A stretch of DNA of 64,000 nucleotides from Tetragonia tetragonoides (Eukaryota; Streptophyta; Magnoliopsida; Caryophyllales; Aizoaceae): the NCBI GenBank assembly GCA_038025085.1, contig CM076153.1:186001-250000 (forward strand), written 5' to 3'. Shown here one piece after another: positions 1 through 11,375 of this stretch; position 1 is the stretch's first letter, and each line of letters starts with the position of its first letter. Below the pieces are notes generated by a model. It saw only the letters and a list, made by a program, of their open reading frames with translations, did not search any database and was not told where the DNA came from. The translations under genes were made by a program, and so were the position numbers.

Positions 1-900
1 CAATTAGATTCCCAGTTAAGACCGCAATGACTATGGTTGCTGCTACTTCAACAAATAACAAGCTGAGGATAGTTTAGCAAAACTTGTGGCACTTTCAATG
101 CAATGAAAATCCTCGGGGGGTGCATGAGCAAGAAACACATTACAGAATTAAAGAATTTTAGGTGGTTACAACATCTTGTCTACTTGTTACTTTTGTCATG
201 ATCACGTTATTTGCCTAAAACCGGACCTTCTTGAAACAGGGAGGTCTGTGTTACTTTCACTATTGTTATTGTGTATCCCATGACTCATGGGCTCATGGCA
301 ACAAGACCCTTGCTATCTCTGACGGAATCTGGAGAGGTCAAGGTGGAATCTGGAGAGGTCAATGTTTAGACAGAATTGCTCGCATTTGTCCTTCCTCATT
401 TCTTATTATAATTTAATATACACTGTCTTCTATCTCAAATCTCCTTCAATTAGGAAATTAGGACCTATAGTCTTTTGTCATGGAATGACCAGGAAAGGGC
501 AAACAAGTGTTTTTTTTTCTTTCCTCCCGTTATGTATCACCAAATCTATTTGTTGCAAATGCTTGGTTCACTATATTTATTTCTTGATTGGAAAGATAAG
601 TATCAACATTTTTTTTGTCATTACTGACTGCATATCTTAATTATATGCTGTACGTGGATGGCAAAGTATGCTAGTGATTATCTTGTTCTGTCTTGCTGCC
701 GATCCTGATGTTTGCTGATTGTTTTCTGTAACCTTTTGTCAAGCTCGTAATCTTTCTTGCTTTGATACAATGACATTTCTGTGGTTATCATTTAAATATC
801 AGATGCATTGGTTCTTGTCGAGCTTCATCGTTATCTGCTCTTAGATTTTTTGTGGCATGAATTTATAGTTAACTTGTAACTGATTTTGGTGGAACAGCAG
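1..900. other. Unassigned DNA, probably intronic to PA200
   Basis: No exon of PA200 or of another gene could be recognised here. The stretch is T-rich on the + strand, as plant introns are. A roughly 20-bp unit beginning GGAATCTGGAGAGGTCAA occurs twice in tandem at about 323-363. Confidence 0.4.
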
Positions 901-1472
901 ATCCTATACTGTTGCGTCCATTCATGGTGCTGTGCTTGCTTTGGTGGCTTGTGTCTTATCTGTTCCGTACGACATGCCAAGGTAAAATTGGGAAAGTTCC
1001 TAATTTCTGTAATAGATCGGCGCCTGCGTATAATCCACTTTTATTCCAGTGTGATGATGCAGTGATTTTTATCATTTTTATTTATTTATGTTATCTAGGG
1101 CAACTATTTACTTTACCTTGCCTCTATTGCTCCAAGAACATGTCAGTAAGGCTTATTTGATCTGACAAGGGCAAAAAACAATAAATCAAATTCTCATTTT
1201 TTTGTTGTAATTTATTAAGTAGTTGCAACTAAATTTTGCTGCTATCTGCAAAAGTTTGGTTCTTGGAACCAGCTTTCCTCGCACCTTTGCTTCTTTGCTT
1301 CTTATTAAAAAAAAAAGATTGGTTCTTTGCTGGTTCACCTGTTTCTAGGACTTGTCAGGTTTATCATTTTCCTTGACTTTGTGTGAAATGGTATTACTAG
1401 GTGACTAGTAGGGGTAAGGCTGCGTACGTCTGGACCTCCCCAGACCCCACCCTAGGTGGGATATTTACTGGG

Positions 1473-1516
<44 letters not shown>

Positions 1517-2086
1517 GCTGTTCACATCTTAATAGCACATCAAATTATTATCCAACCTGTATTACAGTATGTTATCTTATGCATAGTACAGTACTATATC
1601 CTACCCCCAGTCCCACCCCCTTCTTTTATAGTTTTCTGTTTTTCGAGCCCCTGGGAAAGGAGCAAAGAAGAGTCCAAATCTTATAAGGTGGTTGTTACTT
1701 TGATATCTTGAGCCCAACAATATGTTTCCTTGGTTGGGCAATGTTTGTAAAAGATGGTATCTTGTTTCAGATGGTTGCCGGAGCATGTTACACTATTGGC
1801 CCACTTTGTTGTTGAGCCGTCACCTGTGAGATCAACAGTTACGAAAGCTGTTGCTGAGTTCCGAAGAACCCATGCTGATACATGGAATGTTCAGAAAGAT
1901 CAATTCAATGAAGAACAACTAGAGGTATCTGGATGTGAAAAACTGAATATTATTGAATTTTGATTTAGCTGACCTTAACTAGAGATATATTTCAGCATAT
2001 TATTGATCTTTCCCTCATCGTGCTTTCTGTTTGCAACTTTGCAGGTCCTTGCTGATACATCGTCTTCGTCGTCATATTTTGCTTGA
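901..2086 (+). CDS. PA200: PA200/Blm10 proteasome activator, C-terminal end (partial)
   Basis: Last three recognisable exons of a proteasome activator subunit 4 (PA200/Blm10) gene: about 901-981, 1771-1924 and 2045-2086, joined by GT-AG introns in consistent phase. The first ends in SVPYDMPR, the second reads WLPEHVTLLAHF then EPSPVRSTVTKAVAEFRRTH, and the last ends ADTSSSSSYFA with a TGA stop. PA200 is a large HEAT-repeat protein that caps the 20S proteasome. In the family the C-terminal tail, with its penultimate aromatic residue, inserts into a pocket of the alpha ring and opens the gate; here the tail is Y-F-A. The rest of the gene (the family is about 1800 residues) lies left of the window. 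I could not assign exons in 1-900. The acceptor before 901 could instead be after 897. The 789-bp intron 982-1770 contains a SINE end. Confidence 0.88.
1409..1518 (+). mobile_element. 5'-truncated SINE (Au/TS-like 3' end) with (TTG)n tail
   Basis: The sequence GGGGTAAGGCTGCGTACG, followed by CCTCCCCAGACCCCACC, a small hairpin (CCTAGG/TGGG), TTTACTGGG and about 15 TTG units, matches the 3' part of the widespread plant Au/TS SINE family as I know it. The tRNA-like promoter half (A and B boxes) is missing, so this is a 5'-truncated copy. It sits in the same orientation as the host gene in the PA200 intron 982-1770. A poly-cysteine reading through the TTG tail is an artefact of this repeat. Confidence 0.75.
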
Positions 2087-2262
2087 ATTTTTACCAATAG
2101 GAAGAGGGTAAAGCCGTCATTAATCATTTATGTACCTTATTTACATTTGTAACTTTTGGTACCAGGTTAATGAAATCCATTATTTCTCATAGACTGGCTA
2201 CGCAATTCCTTTATTTTCCATTTTTTTTCTGCTTCCTTCGCCCCTTTCCTACGCAGGGAAAC

Positions 2263-3410
2263 TTAGATCATGGGGTTCATTAGTTCATCTGATGGTAAAT
2301 CCCACAGGACACAGTCCGTATTGAATATGCTGGATCCATTTCTAATCTCTTTTCCACCTTCACACTCCTCTCCATTTTCATCCTCCAGTTTCAAGTGCCC
2401 TAGTTGGTCTCCTGCTGTAGAAGTTTGGCTCCATGGTGATCCATCTTCTTCGCTGCCAAACGAAGACTGGCCATAGTGGAATTCTGCAAATGTAGTGCAA
2501 GCCCCATTGACCAGGTTTGGTGTTGCTCCAGTGGGTTCCCAAGGCTTGTTTGTGATTATCATGTCAGATTGTTGTATAACTCTCGATAATCCAAGCTTGA
2601 TCTTCTCTACTGTATCCTCCTTGGCCACCTGTTTACTCATGACATATGAGGCATTGATATCGCCCTGAGCATTGGCTGGTTGGAGTTGGAAGTCGATGCG
2701 CTTCTTGGTCAGGAGGTGGAGCATTTCATCCTTGAAGCAACCGAGGGCTGCTTCGGTTAGATTGGCAACCTGAGGGGGTCCCAAAGTGGTTGCTATCTCG
2801 GCCATCAGGTGAGAGAAAGACTTATGGGTGACGGGATCAATTCCCATGCCAGTCAACTTTTTCTTAAGTTTGGTGTTCCATTGGTTCTTGACATCATTAT
2901 CGGTGCGGCCAGGAAGCTGAGCAGCAATCAGCGACCATCTGTATTGTGAAACGCAGTTATAAGCCTTAGTGTGCTTAACTGAATGTACAGCCATAGACAG
3001 AATAATCAAAATGATGTATTGTGTGCTACATACCGGTTGCCTACAACTGCATGAAGCTTCATGATGGTTTCTTCCTCTGCCTGAGAGAATTGACCATGCT
3101 TGAGATCAGGCCTTAGGTAGTTGGTCCATCGCAGCCTGCAACTCTTTCCACATCTTTGAAGACCTGTTCATGCATCAACAATGTTAAATGAGATGTTTTA
3201 ACAAGTGTGTAAAGTTCTTTCTTTTTGTTATTCGAGGGGCGGTGTCATGGCGGGGGGAGAGAAGGAGAGAATCTAACCAGCATTCTTAGGAATAAGGCGC
3301 CAATTCCGAGTGCCATGTTGGGCGATGTAGGAAGACAGCTTGTTGTCTTCTTCAGGTGTCCATTGCCCTCTCTTGACATTTTCCTTCTCGCAGCATGGAA
3401 TCCTACCCAT
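2263..3410 (-). CDS. MYB80: R2R3-MYB transcription factor, MYB80 (MS188/MYB103) type
   Basis: Three exons on the minus strand (3410-3278, 3163-3034, 2938-2263) join to 939 nt, 312 residues. The two introns lie at the classic R2R3-MYB positions. The protein starts [22 protein letters not shown]. The R2 repeat has the regular tryptophans, and R3 includes [20 protein letters not shown]. Just after the MYB domain, [20 protein letters not shown] and the [20 protein letters not shown] block match MYB80. In Arabidopsis MYB80 controls tapetum development, timed tapetal cell death and pollen wall formation; function here is inferred from similarity. The residue before WNTKLKKKL is Q, where H or Y is usual. 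All joins are in frame and the reading frame is intact. The ATG at 3410 is chosen because MGRIPCC is the family's conserved start. Confidence 0.9.
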
Positions 3411-4532
3411 AGTTAATTAAGTATATATTTGTTGATCTTTTTGTGATTTAGATTTAGATTTAGATTTAGATTAGAAATGTGGTGGATGTTTCAAGAAATC
3501 AGAAAACAAGTTTAGAAACTCGTGATAATAGTAATTAGTAATAGCAGTAAGTAATGAAAGGTACGTGGAGAAAAGACATTTAAAAATGCAAAGGTATAAA
3601 ATGGGTGCTTGTAATGATAAATCTGGGTAGGACTAATAATAAGTCTCGAAGTGTTTAGAATAAGCTAAGAGGTTATGTAAGAATAAGAATATAGTTGTGG
3701 TTGTGGGAGAGAAGCAATGAAAAGGAATGATATTAATATAAAGAGTAGGGGGAAGAAGAGACTTATTATACTAGTAATTACATATGGAGAGAGAGAGATG
3801 GCAATGAAAATGATGGGGGGGGGGGGGAAAGAAGAGAGCACCAAAGGTGCATGATCGAGTTGATTAAAGAATTCAACGCCGTTGAGCGTGTGAGAGAAGG
3901 GGCTGGTAGCTCACCCACAAGACACCTGGTCAAACTCATATCATACACTTACACTCTCTCTCTCTCTCTCTCCAGATCATCTCTATTCTTGGGACCAAAT
4001 GCTGCGCATGGGTTTACTGCACGAGCGGGTTGGTTTGGTTAAGCTTTCAAATTTATAGTTACCTGCCTTATTGGCTTTTATAAGGGTAATAGATATGTTA
4101 GTTCGCGTGCGGTGCGGTGCACAACTGAAAATGCAACAACAACTACCTACAGTATATCGCCTTTTACCAAGGAAAATCTATTTCTTAAACTTGATCAAAA
4201 TGATGCATTGAATTCAATTATGTTGGTTGTAGTGAGATGGGTACCTTCCAAATCTCACTGAATGGAATGGAACAATTGCAAGTAGCTGTAACAATGCCAT
4301 CACAAAAGGCTCAAAAGTGAACAAATGTAAATGAATGATATTCTATTTCAGATTCTTTTGGAATTATATCCAACTCCATGCATTACCAGAAACTAACTCG
4401 ATGAATCAGCAGCAGATGTAAGTAGCAGTTGTTCACATTACTCAACATAGGACCACCGTCATAAGATCTCAGAGCTTATCTTCCAGTGTTCCTCTCCATT
4501 AATCGGTCATCACATTGTATACCCACGGCTTC
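3411..4532. other. Intergenic region between MYB80 and the permease
   Basis: This holds the MYB80 upstream region and, near 4532, the 3' side of the permease; the two genes lie in tandem on the minus strand. It contains a (TTTAGA)n run at about 3445-3473, a run of 13 G at about 3815-3827 and a (CT)n run at about 3951-3974. I see no gene and could not place a convincing TATA box. Confidence 0.5.
3445..3473. repeat. (TTTAGA)n microsatellite upstream of MYB80
   Basis: About four to five tandem copies of a 6-bp unit, 35-63 bp upstream of the MYB80 start codon, so possibly in its 5' leader or core promoter. The unit is not the TTTAGGG plant telomere repeat. Confidence 0.7.
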
Positions 4533-6791
4533 TCAACCGAGTTTGGCAGTCACAAGTCCTTCTATTGACCCTGATAGTGCAAATAATGACACTAGTAAGC
4601 CTACATAGGTGAAGGTTTGTAGAGCGATCCACCATCCTGTCCAAGCTCGAACATTTCTTTGCTTCAAGAACATCTCGACAGGGAAGTATATGGATAAGGG
4701 CCAAAACATGAGGGCTCCAATGACCCCTAACACTTGGTTGAAATACGGGAACACCACTGCTATTGTGGTAGTTGATGCAACATAAGCTGTTCGGAAACAC
4801 AGTCTGAAGAGATTCACTCTGAACGAGGGCAACACAGGAACGTTCAAGCTATGGGAACTGTTGAAAAATTCATTATCTGGGAACTTGTAAGCAAACCATC
4901 TGTCAACTGCTCCAAACAGAGGCTGGCTGAACACCTACAAATACCACGACCCATCAATTTTGCAGTCAAATAATGAAATAAGCTACGAATTATTGTAATT
5001 CTCTGAAATAAAAGGAACTGCAGAAGTCATTTTACCTGATAACCTCCAACCAGATGAACAACAATGCAAGCATTTGCAATGTCAAGCAGCCAGTATGGCT
5101 CGTAAAATCCAAATCCTGTCATAAGATTCCCAGGTGTACGGTTTCCAAAGGCGGCATATCCGAAACCTCCACAAAAGAGATAGAATAAGGTAGTTACTGC
5201 AATAGATATTGTTGAAGCCTTCTTCATGGTCTGGTTTTCTGACGGTGGAGATTTTAGGGTGTCCTTCATTTCAGATCAGTTACGAGAAAAGAAAAGTTAA
5301 CTCTTGTTTAAGGGTGGTGTACATATAGTACAGTGGTACAAAAACAATACTCAATTGTATGGTATGAGTCCAATGCAAGAGAGGCAAAGTGGCGCACCTG
5401 TATCTCAATAAGAATTAAGGAGTATGGATAGGCAAAAGCAACGTCTCCTAGTGCTTGAGCTACTAGCCATACTTTTTCCATGACAGTTGAGGTGGGTGTT
5501 CCTACTATGTTGCCCTTCATCGTACCATTTCCTGAAACAACATACAGTAAGAAGTACAAGGAGAGAGTAAGCAGAAGCAGGTCCCGTTGTTGAAAAATCC
5601 TGTGAAAAAGTGAAATTGGAGGCAATAGTAGATGGAGTAATAATAATGTTGAAGGAATACCTATAACATTAGCAATTCCAAGAGCGAGGGTGATGAAGGA
5701 ATAAGTGAGGGACATGAGTGCAGCTATGACTGAGACCCATTTGATCTCATGCATACCGGGAATCTGGGACATAAAAATTTGAACGACTCCAAAGATTAAC
5801 ATGTAATAAAAAGAGGTATCGCCAAAATTGCAAGGGGCTTGATGGCCTTTGTCGTGATAACAGTTTGATTCCTGGATGGCCCTGCCAAGGTGAAAGAGCA
5901 GAGGTACTTATAATAGGGCGGGCGGGCGGGCGGGCGGGTGAGACAGATGAGTTGTAAATTCTTAAAATGAGACTGGCATAATGGTAGTCCCTCCGTAGCT
6001 ACGAAATTGAAAAAGGGGCACATAGTTTATGGGGAATACATACCTCATGCTAATAGCAGAAGTGATAGTGTAAGCAATTCCTATCCCATATAAGTTGATG
6101 TGCACAAAGAAGCCACAGAGCCAAGACCTCTTTTCACCTGGGGAATGAATTATTAATAAATTAATTAATACTAATAATTGAAGTTGGGAAATTAAAAGGA
6201 GAAAAGAAAAGGAAAGGATACCTAAATAGAGGCGCACAGCATCAAGGTAAGAAGGATTACGATGAGGACCATGTTTGGGATCAGGAGATCTATAACAGTC
6301 GCATAGAAGAAAAGCAGAGATGAGAGTAACAGAAGCGAAGATGATCATGGCCAAAGGACCTGCTATCCAACCTAATTGTGCCATACTCCATGCCAGCGAC
6401 AATACTCCTGAACCTATTACTCCTGTTATTATGTGTGCTACTGCTGACCATAGTGTCCCTGTCACAATCCCAATATTCAATTCAATTCAATTCAATTCAA
6501 TTCAATTCGATTTCTAAAACAATCCAACTGGAGTAATTAACATTCATTCAATTTCTAAAACAATCCAACTTAATTAACATTCATTCAATTCAATTCAATT
6601 CAATTCAATTTCTAACACAATCCAACTGGAGTAATTAACATTCATTCAATTCAATCAAAATTCATATGGAGATAGAGGAGAGAGAGAGAGAGAGAGAGTA
6701 TAGTTAAATAGTTAATTAATTACTAACCAGTTCTGTTTGGCGGAGGTTCACATACTGATTGGAGAAGAGGATTCCTCTCATCTTCTCCCAT
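4533..6791 (-). CDS. Amino acid permease (AAP family, proton-coupled)
   Basis: Seven exons on the minus strand: 6791-6728, 6458-6222, 6137-6044, 5881-5661, 5531-5398, 5263-5036 and 4934-4533. They sum to 1380 nt (459 residues), close to the 470-490 usual for the family. The N-terminus is short and hydrophilic (MGEDERNPLLQSVCEPPPN). It is followed by the AAP signature GTLWSAVAHIITGVIGSGVL and SLAWSMAQLGWIAGP. Later landmarks are NPSYLDAVRLYLG, the first-loop SNCYHDKG, SQIPGMHEIKWVSVIAALMS, AFAYPYSLILIEIQDTLKSP and GYAAFGNRTPGNLMTGFGFY. About ten to eleven hydrophobic segments are visible. Family members import neutral and acidic amino acids with protons across the plasma membrane. The protein is AAP-type rather than a lysine/histidine transporter, but I cannot name the exact paralogue. 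All splice phases agree and no lesion is seen. Confidence 0.9.
5916..5938 (+). other. Six-run GGG tract (G-quadruplex motif) in a permease intron
   Basis: Five GGGC units plus a final GGG give six consecutive G3 runs with 1-nt loops, on the strand opposite to transcription. In the pre-mRNA this is a pure C3 tract 35-57 nt upstream of the acceptor of the exon beginning at 5881, within the branch-point zone. Confidence 0.7.
6473..6660. repeat. ATTCA microsatellite and degenerate tandem repeat in permease intron 1
   Basis: Runs of the 5-bp unit ATTCA alternate with about three copies of a unit containing TTTCTAA(A/C)ACAATCCAACT and ending in AATTAACATTCATTCAAT. A (GA)n run follows at about 6675-6698. 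The whole repeat lies in the first intron. Confidence 0.75.
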
Positions 6792-7220
6792 TTTTCTCCA
6801 CGACACTATCACTACTATTCCTATTCCAATTCCAATTCCAATTCCAATTCCAACTCACTTTTTCTTTTTTTTCCCAACTATGAGTATTTTGTGTTCCAGC
6901 CTTCCAGGTGCCACCATCCCACTTTTTCTTTCTTTCTTTATAGCCTTTTCAATCGCCTTCTTTTTTCTTTCACAAATTCAAACCAAAATAAAAAAAAAAT
7001 TAAAAACAAAAATAATGAATTAGTGACATTTTTATTTATTTTTTCTCATCCATTAATTAATTAGTAACATGATGACTACTACTCCCTAACTAAACAAATA
7101 AATAAACAGTTTTCTCAACAAAAAATAAATAAATAAATAAACAGAGAACCAGGTAGGAATAGGATTCTCTCTCCAATCAGCGCCAGATACGTACGTTGCT
7201 ACGACTCTATCTCTAGGTAC

Positions 7221-7231
7221 CTATTTATATA
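7221..7231 (-). promoter_or_regulatory. Candidate TATA box of the permease
   Basis: On the minus strand the sequence reads TATATAAATAG, a good plant TATA box, about 430 bp upstream of the permease ATG. The distance would need a long 5' leader or a leader intron, so the link is tentative. Confidence 0.3.
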
Positions 7232-7370
7232 CTCTCGTATACTAGTAGGAGTAGTATACAATAAGAAAAGCAAATTAAAGTGATAGTCCAATGGGCCTGG
7301 AAAAAAGAACATGGCCCAGCGCTTTTATCAATTTGAATTTAAAATAAGCTCTAATTATCTTATAAGAGAA

Positions 7371-7483
7371 GAGAACAATGCTTCTAGATTATGCAATAGT
7401 CTCTCCATCTCTAGAACTTACACACTAAAAAGAGGGAACAATGCTCCTAGATTATGCAATAGTCTCTCCGTCTCTAAAACTTT
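7371..7483. repeat. 62-bp tandem duplication
   Basis: The segment starting GAACAATGCTTCTAGATT recurs 62 bp later as GAACAATGCTCCTAGATT. Both continue ATGCAATAGTCTCTCC with few differences. No coding role is seen. The surrounding 7232-8440 is AT-rich intergenic DNA without a recognisable gene. Confidence 0.75.
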
Positions 7484-8439
7484 ACCCACCAGAATACTCC
7501 ATAATAATTTGGATCATTTTGAGACACCTGTACAGCAATTATTCCTTGGGTTTTGTTTTCATCGTCCACTACCAACAACCAATGTGAACATTTTAATAAT
7601 TGATATATTAATTAGAAAAATCTTAATTATTGATTAATTTAAAATAAAAGCACAAGTTACAAGCTATGTGTACATATTATTATTAGTCATTCTCTATTAA
7701 TAGTTATAACATGCTCTCTTTTTCTTTTTTGATCGGCCATAACATACTTTTAATATAACTAATTAGTTGGGCCTCAATAAAAATTTACTATCAATAACTA
7801 ACCTTAAATTATGATGGTTTGGTTGACAATCATAGAAGAATTTTTTGAGATGGTAATGGTATATAATTATATACTAAGTTAATATTTAGAAAATACTATT
7901 TAAAATACATCTAACAATATTATTTTTACATAGTAAAACTTTATAACTTTTCACAAATAAGTAATCAAAGTTCACAAATTTTGACTTTAAAAAATTTAAT
8001 GTAATGATAAACCTGACACAGAGAGAGTATGATATAGAGTATATTTTTATTGTTAATTTGTTACCTTTACTTTTTGGTTTCTATCTCAATCAGGAGTTAC
8101 ATCATCATGACTCACTGAGTGTAAACGGATCAACAGATGGCAGCAGGTGTTTGAATGTTGTAAACAACAAGATTAATGTAGAGCGTTCTGGATATGAATC
8201 TATGATGACCAAATGGTGGAGTAAAGTAGTTTCACGAAAGCGGCAACTGATTAATACTCCGTCAATACTCATCCTAGAAATTCATTTTAGTCTATTACTC
8301 TACTAATCAATATCTCCAACCAAGCAGCCCTAAAACTTTGACCCAATTAATTTGGGTGGCGTTCAATAACCAACTACGTAATTAATAGGTACGGTCAAGT
8401 CCGAATGAAACAGAATCACCGGTTGATGGAGATGAGATA

Positions 8440-8606
8440 AATTTTTAGATAACATGATTATTTAAACTTTGCTTGATTAATCTCATAGGCCCTAAAGTTA
8501 ACGACCAGTAAAATCTCCAATGACCTTGAGAAAACTCGAATCTGAAACCTATAAACTATGGAGCATATCTCAGAGGTCTTACCAGCTGAGCTACCAAATA
8601 AGATAA
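8440..8606 (-). mobile_element. tRNA-derived SINE, degenerate
   Basis: The minus strand carries an RNA polymerase III type promoter: an A-box TAGCTCAGCTGG (8593-8582) and, about 40 nt later, a B-box-like CAGATTCGAGTTT (about 8543-8531). Spacing and order are those of a tRNA-derived SINE head. The rest cannot fold as a tRNA, so it is not a tRNA gene. The 3' end is not sharply defined and no clear target duplication was found. Confidence 0.55.
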
Positions 8607-8873
8607 TTAAGTTAGGGAGCATTATTCGTACTATATAATCTATCAGTGTAAAAAATAAAAAAAATAAAAAAGAGAAGTAATAGGAGCTAGCCTTGTAAAT
8701 TATTAGGTGCATAAATATTGATCCTATATATGCTCACGAACTAAAATAAATTGTTTAGCATGTTATATCCTCCGTAATGTACTTATGTCCCAAAACAGTC
8801 AACAGCTTTATTAAGTGAGATGGGAGGCCCAGGGGTTGATTAATAAGTAATAGTAATCGTAATCGTAATCGAT

Positions 8874-8909
8874 ATGCAAATGCAAATGCAAATGCAAATG
8901 CAAATGCAA
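8874..8909. repeat. (ATGCAA)n short tandem repeat
   Basis: About five to six copies of ATGCAA in tandem, preceded by three copies of TAATCG. The flanking 8910-9738 contains further simple runs, such as three copies of GCCCATTT near 9040-9060, but no gene that I recognise. Confidence 0.8.
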
Positions 8910-9738
8910 CAGCAAATAAAATATATAGGCCGGGGATCCACATTTGGATGTTTAGCTGTATGTCGTCATGATGCCTGTCCTGTTTTATCTTGTATCTTAT
9001 GGAAAAAGACATACTGCATGTATATATATTGATTTGATTTGCCCATTTGCCCATTTGCCCAGCTAGCTAGCTTAGCAAGCCAGGTTACTTATTCAATTTG
9101 GACATGTATGTACGTCTTAATTCCTCCAAAGTTCAATCCAGCAGGCCACGCATCACGCACTCTTATTAATTAGGCTTGCTTTTAATTAATACTCTAGCGC
9201 AGCTCTTGCCCAGTTGCTCGATCGATCTTCTTTTTATGTTTCTGTGCCCTGTTTCCTGTTATTCACCAAGTAGGTCAACCAAACATTTTCCATACTAGCT
9301 ACTCCACTTGATAGATATATCATATATAGGAGCAAAGCTAAGTGGAGCTTGATTGGTTCTTGGCCAGACCATATTATATGGTCACGCAAATAACATGGGT
9401 GGGATTGGAGTATCATCATGTACAAGTTGGCAAGATTTAGATACAGCTACTACTAGCACGCTGCTTTCTGTTTATGAAATTAGATTGATGATATTTAATT
9501 TAAGGTATTAATTAAGGATAGATATTATCACCAAGTGAGAATTGAATTGAATTGGGGTCATTTTGCTGAGATTAAAACATAAAAAGGCAGAACCCAAAAT
9601 TAAATCATGCGCACGCACATAATTGTTGGGAAATTAAAGACATAGACCTTTATCTAGATATCTCATAGCTAGCAGGGATGGGATACCTTGCTAATATATA
9701 CAGGGTGGGCGTGGGGCGGGCCGGGGATCATCATCATA

Positions 9739-10536
9739 TTATTTGCGAGTACGAGTACGCGTGCGAGTGCGAGTACGAGTGGTGGAAGCAGCTTCTGGTT
9801 GATTATTTTTATCATGATCAGAGGCAGCAGAGGAGGTGGTGGTGGTGGTGGTGTTGGTATCCTCGGCGGCCTGCTGCAAATTGACATGATGAGTTTGATC
9901 CTCAGCCTGCTTTATTGCCTCATCATCGTTTTCTATCTCAACCTGGTGGGGCGGAGCTGCTGTATCAGCCGCACTAGTACTAGTAGTATGTTTGTTTTCC
10001 TCTGCTTCCTGATGATATGCTTCGCCCGACTCTTCACTACTACTTGTACTACCGCCTGCTGTTAAGAACATCTGCTGCTGCTGCGGCGGCGGCGGCTGCT
10101 GCTGCTTCTTCTTCTTATTATTATAATAAGAATTATCGGCGTGGCTGCTGCGGCCGTAACGAGCATGAATAGAATGGAAGACCCAAGAAAGAGTGGACAA
10201 GGCAGTAAGGGCCGTGACGGCAGCAAGGGTGAAGCCAATAACAGCAAAGACGAGGATAGAGGCAGCGGCCAACAAGAGTGGGCTGAACAAGACCAAAAGA
10301 GGAGATATAATAACAAGTAGAGTGAGTGCCCCAAAGAAGCTTAAACCCATCACACCAACAACTGGGACTCCAACTGCCACGCTAGCGACTAATCTCCCAA
10401 GGATTATCACCACCCTGCTGCTTCCTAATTTATTACTACTTGTATCATCATCATCATCATCACCTACAATTTGTTGCTCATTACTCCTCATTATATTTTG
10501 ATATGCATCTGCTGCCATGATCGATGATGGATCCAT
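9739..10536 (-). CDS. Oleosin-family protein with long Q/T/R-rich tail
   Basis: Single-exon gene, 265 residues from the ATG at 10536 (MDPSSIMAADAY). A short N-terminus with six consecutive Asp is followed by about 75 uninterrupted hydrophobic residues (roughly 42-118). At their centre lies the oleosin proline-knot region SPLLVLFSPLLLAAA. Oleosins coat oil bodies through this hairpin. The usual knot is P-x5-SP-x3-P, but here the last proline is replaced by Ala. The C-terminal half (about 125-265) is hydrophilic: poly-Q and poly-P, then Thr/Asp/Ala-rich, ending in alternating Thr-Arg pairs and Lys. At 265 residues it is longer than seed oleosins (about 140-190), recalling tapetal oleosins with extended tails. 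Upstream ABRE and RY motifs instead point to seed expression, so seed versus anther is unresolved. Confidence 0.85.
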   Translation of the reverse strand: MDPSSIMAADAYQNIMRSNEQQIVGDDDDDDTSSNKLGSSRVVIILGRLVASVAVGVPVVGVMGLSFFGALTLLVIISPLLVLFSPLLLAAASILVFAVIGFTLAAVTALTALSTLSWVFHSIHARYGRSSHADNSYYNNKKKKQQQPPPPQQQQMFLTAGGSTSSSEESGEAYHQEAEENKHTTSTSAADTAAPPHQVEIENDDEAIKQAEDQTHHVNLQQAAEDTNTTTTTTSSAASDHDKNNQPEAASTTRTRTRTRTRTRK

Positions 10537-10672
10537 CAATTTCAATTATTCCGGCCTGTAAAACCTGGCATGCATTAGCTTATTAGCTGATCGATCTTAA
10601 CCGCCTAGCAGGCAATACAAACTATGTCTCCACTCATCAATCAATACATCCCTTAGCTTCGACAAGTGTCAT

Positions 10673-10754
10673 CTTATATATGCATGCCTTGCCATTTGCC
10701 ACTTTCAAAACCTTTCTCTCTTAGCCGCCTTGTGCCAACTCTACATAACGTGGC
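10673..10754 (-). promoter_or_regulatory. Oleosin promoter: TATA box, RY motif and ABRE
   Basis: Upstream of the oleosin ATG (10536) the minus strand has TATATAAG (10680-10673) directly preceded by the RY motif GCATGCA (10687-10681). About 60 bp farther upstream lies an ACGT core in ABRE context (ACGTGGC read on the + strand, 10748-10754). A second TGCATGC-like site is close to the leader at about 10568. RY motifs bind B3 factors such as ABI3/FUS3 and ABREs bind bZIP factors; this pair is typical of seed maturation promoters. Confidence 0.55.
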
Positions 10755-11315
10755 GTATCGCCTATCACCTTGCACCACATTTCCTCCACCTCACCCACCG
10801 CCTGCACCTTTCTCTACTCATTTTTAGACACTTACAAGTTACATTTTCTGTACAATGCCCGGTTTGTGTGTTTATAACAACTAAAATATTATCATTCATA
10901 CAAACTTAAAACAAATTATTTGCCTATGGCACATTATAAAATTTCTCATTTGTGGACCTCTCTTTTTCTATACTCATCAAATCAACTTTCTTACTTTCCT
11001 ATTTAATTTTAATTGCATGCCCCGCGTGATAAACGATTTTATATGAATATATCTAGTTCCAATAAAAATAAATTTTAGTAATAATTTATTAGATACATAT
11101 GCATAATGGAAGATACATGCACTCAATAGGACTAATTAAATATACATGCACCTATACTATGAAATTAAGATAATAATTAAATATTACTAATAGAAGATAC
11201 ATGCACCTATACTATTTTGATGACATGTCAATATTTGCTTATGTGTCGAAACCTATGTGTCAATATTTGCTTGTATGTCAATCCTACGTGTCAATCTAGC
11301 AATGGTGCACATTCA

Positions 11316-11347
<32 letters not shown>

Positions 11348-11375
11348 CTAGGATTTTACCCGTGCTACGCATGAA
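11348..11375 (-). mobile_element. Helitron-like 3' terminus 1
   Basis: On the minus strand a slightly degenerate GC-rich hairpin is followed by GGGTAAAATCCTAG and then T, the terminal pattern of Helitrons (hairpin, short spacer, CTRR, T). It abuts a (TA)n run. Confidence 0.55.

Noticed and set aside
1456..1520. Poly-cysteine reading frame
   Set aside because: It is the translation of the (TTG)n tail of a SINE.
3445..3473. Interstitial telomere repeat
   Set aside because: The unit is TTTAGA, not TTTAGGG.
8530..8593. tRNA gene on the minus strand
   Set aside because: A and B boxes are present, but the arms do not fold into a cloverleaf and there is no acceptor stem; a SINE explains it.
9678..10065. 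Overlapping frames opposite the oleosin gene
   Set aside because: They are low-complexity shadows of the repetitive oleosin tail.
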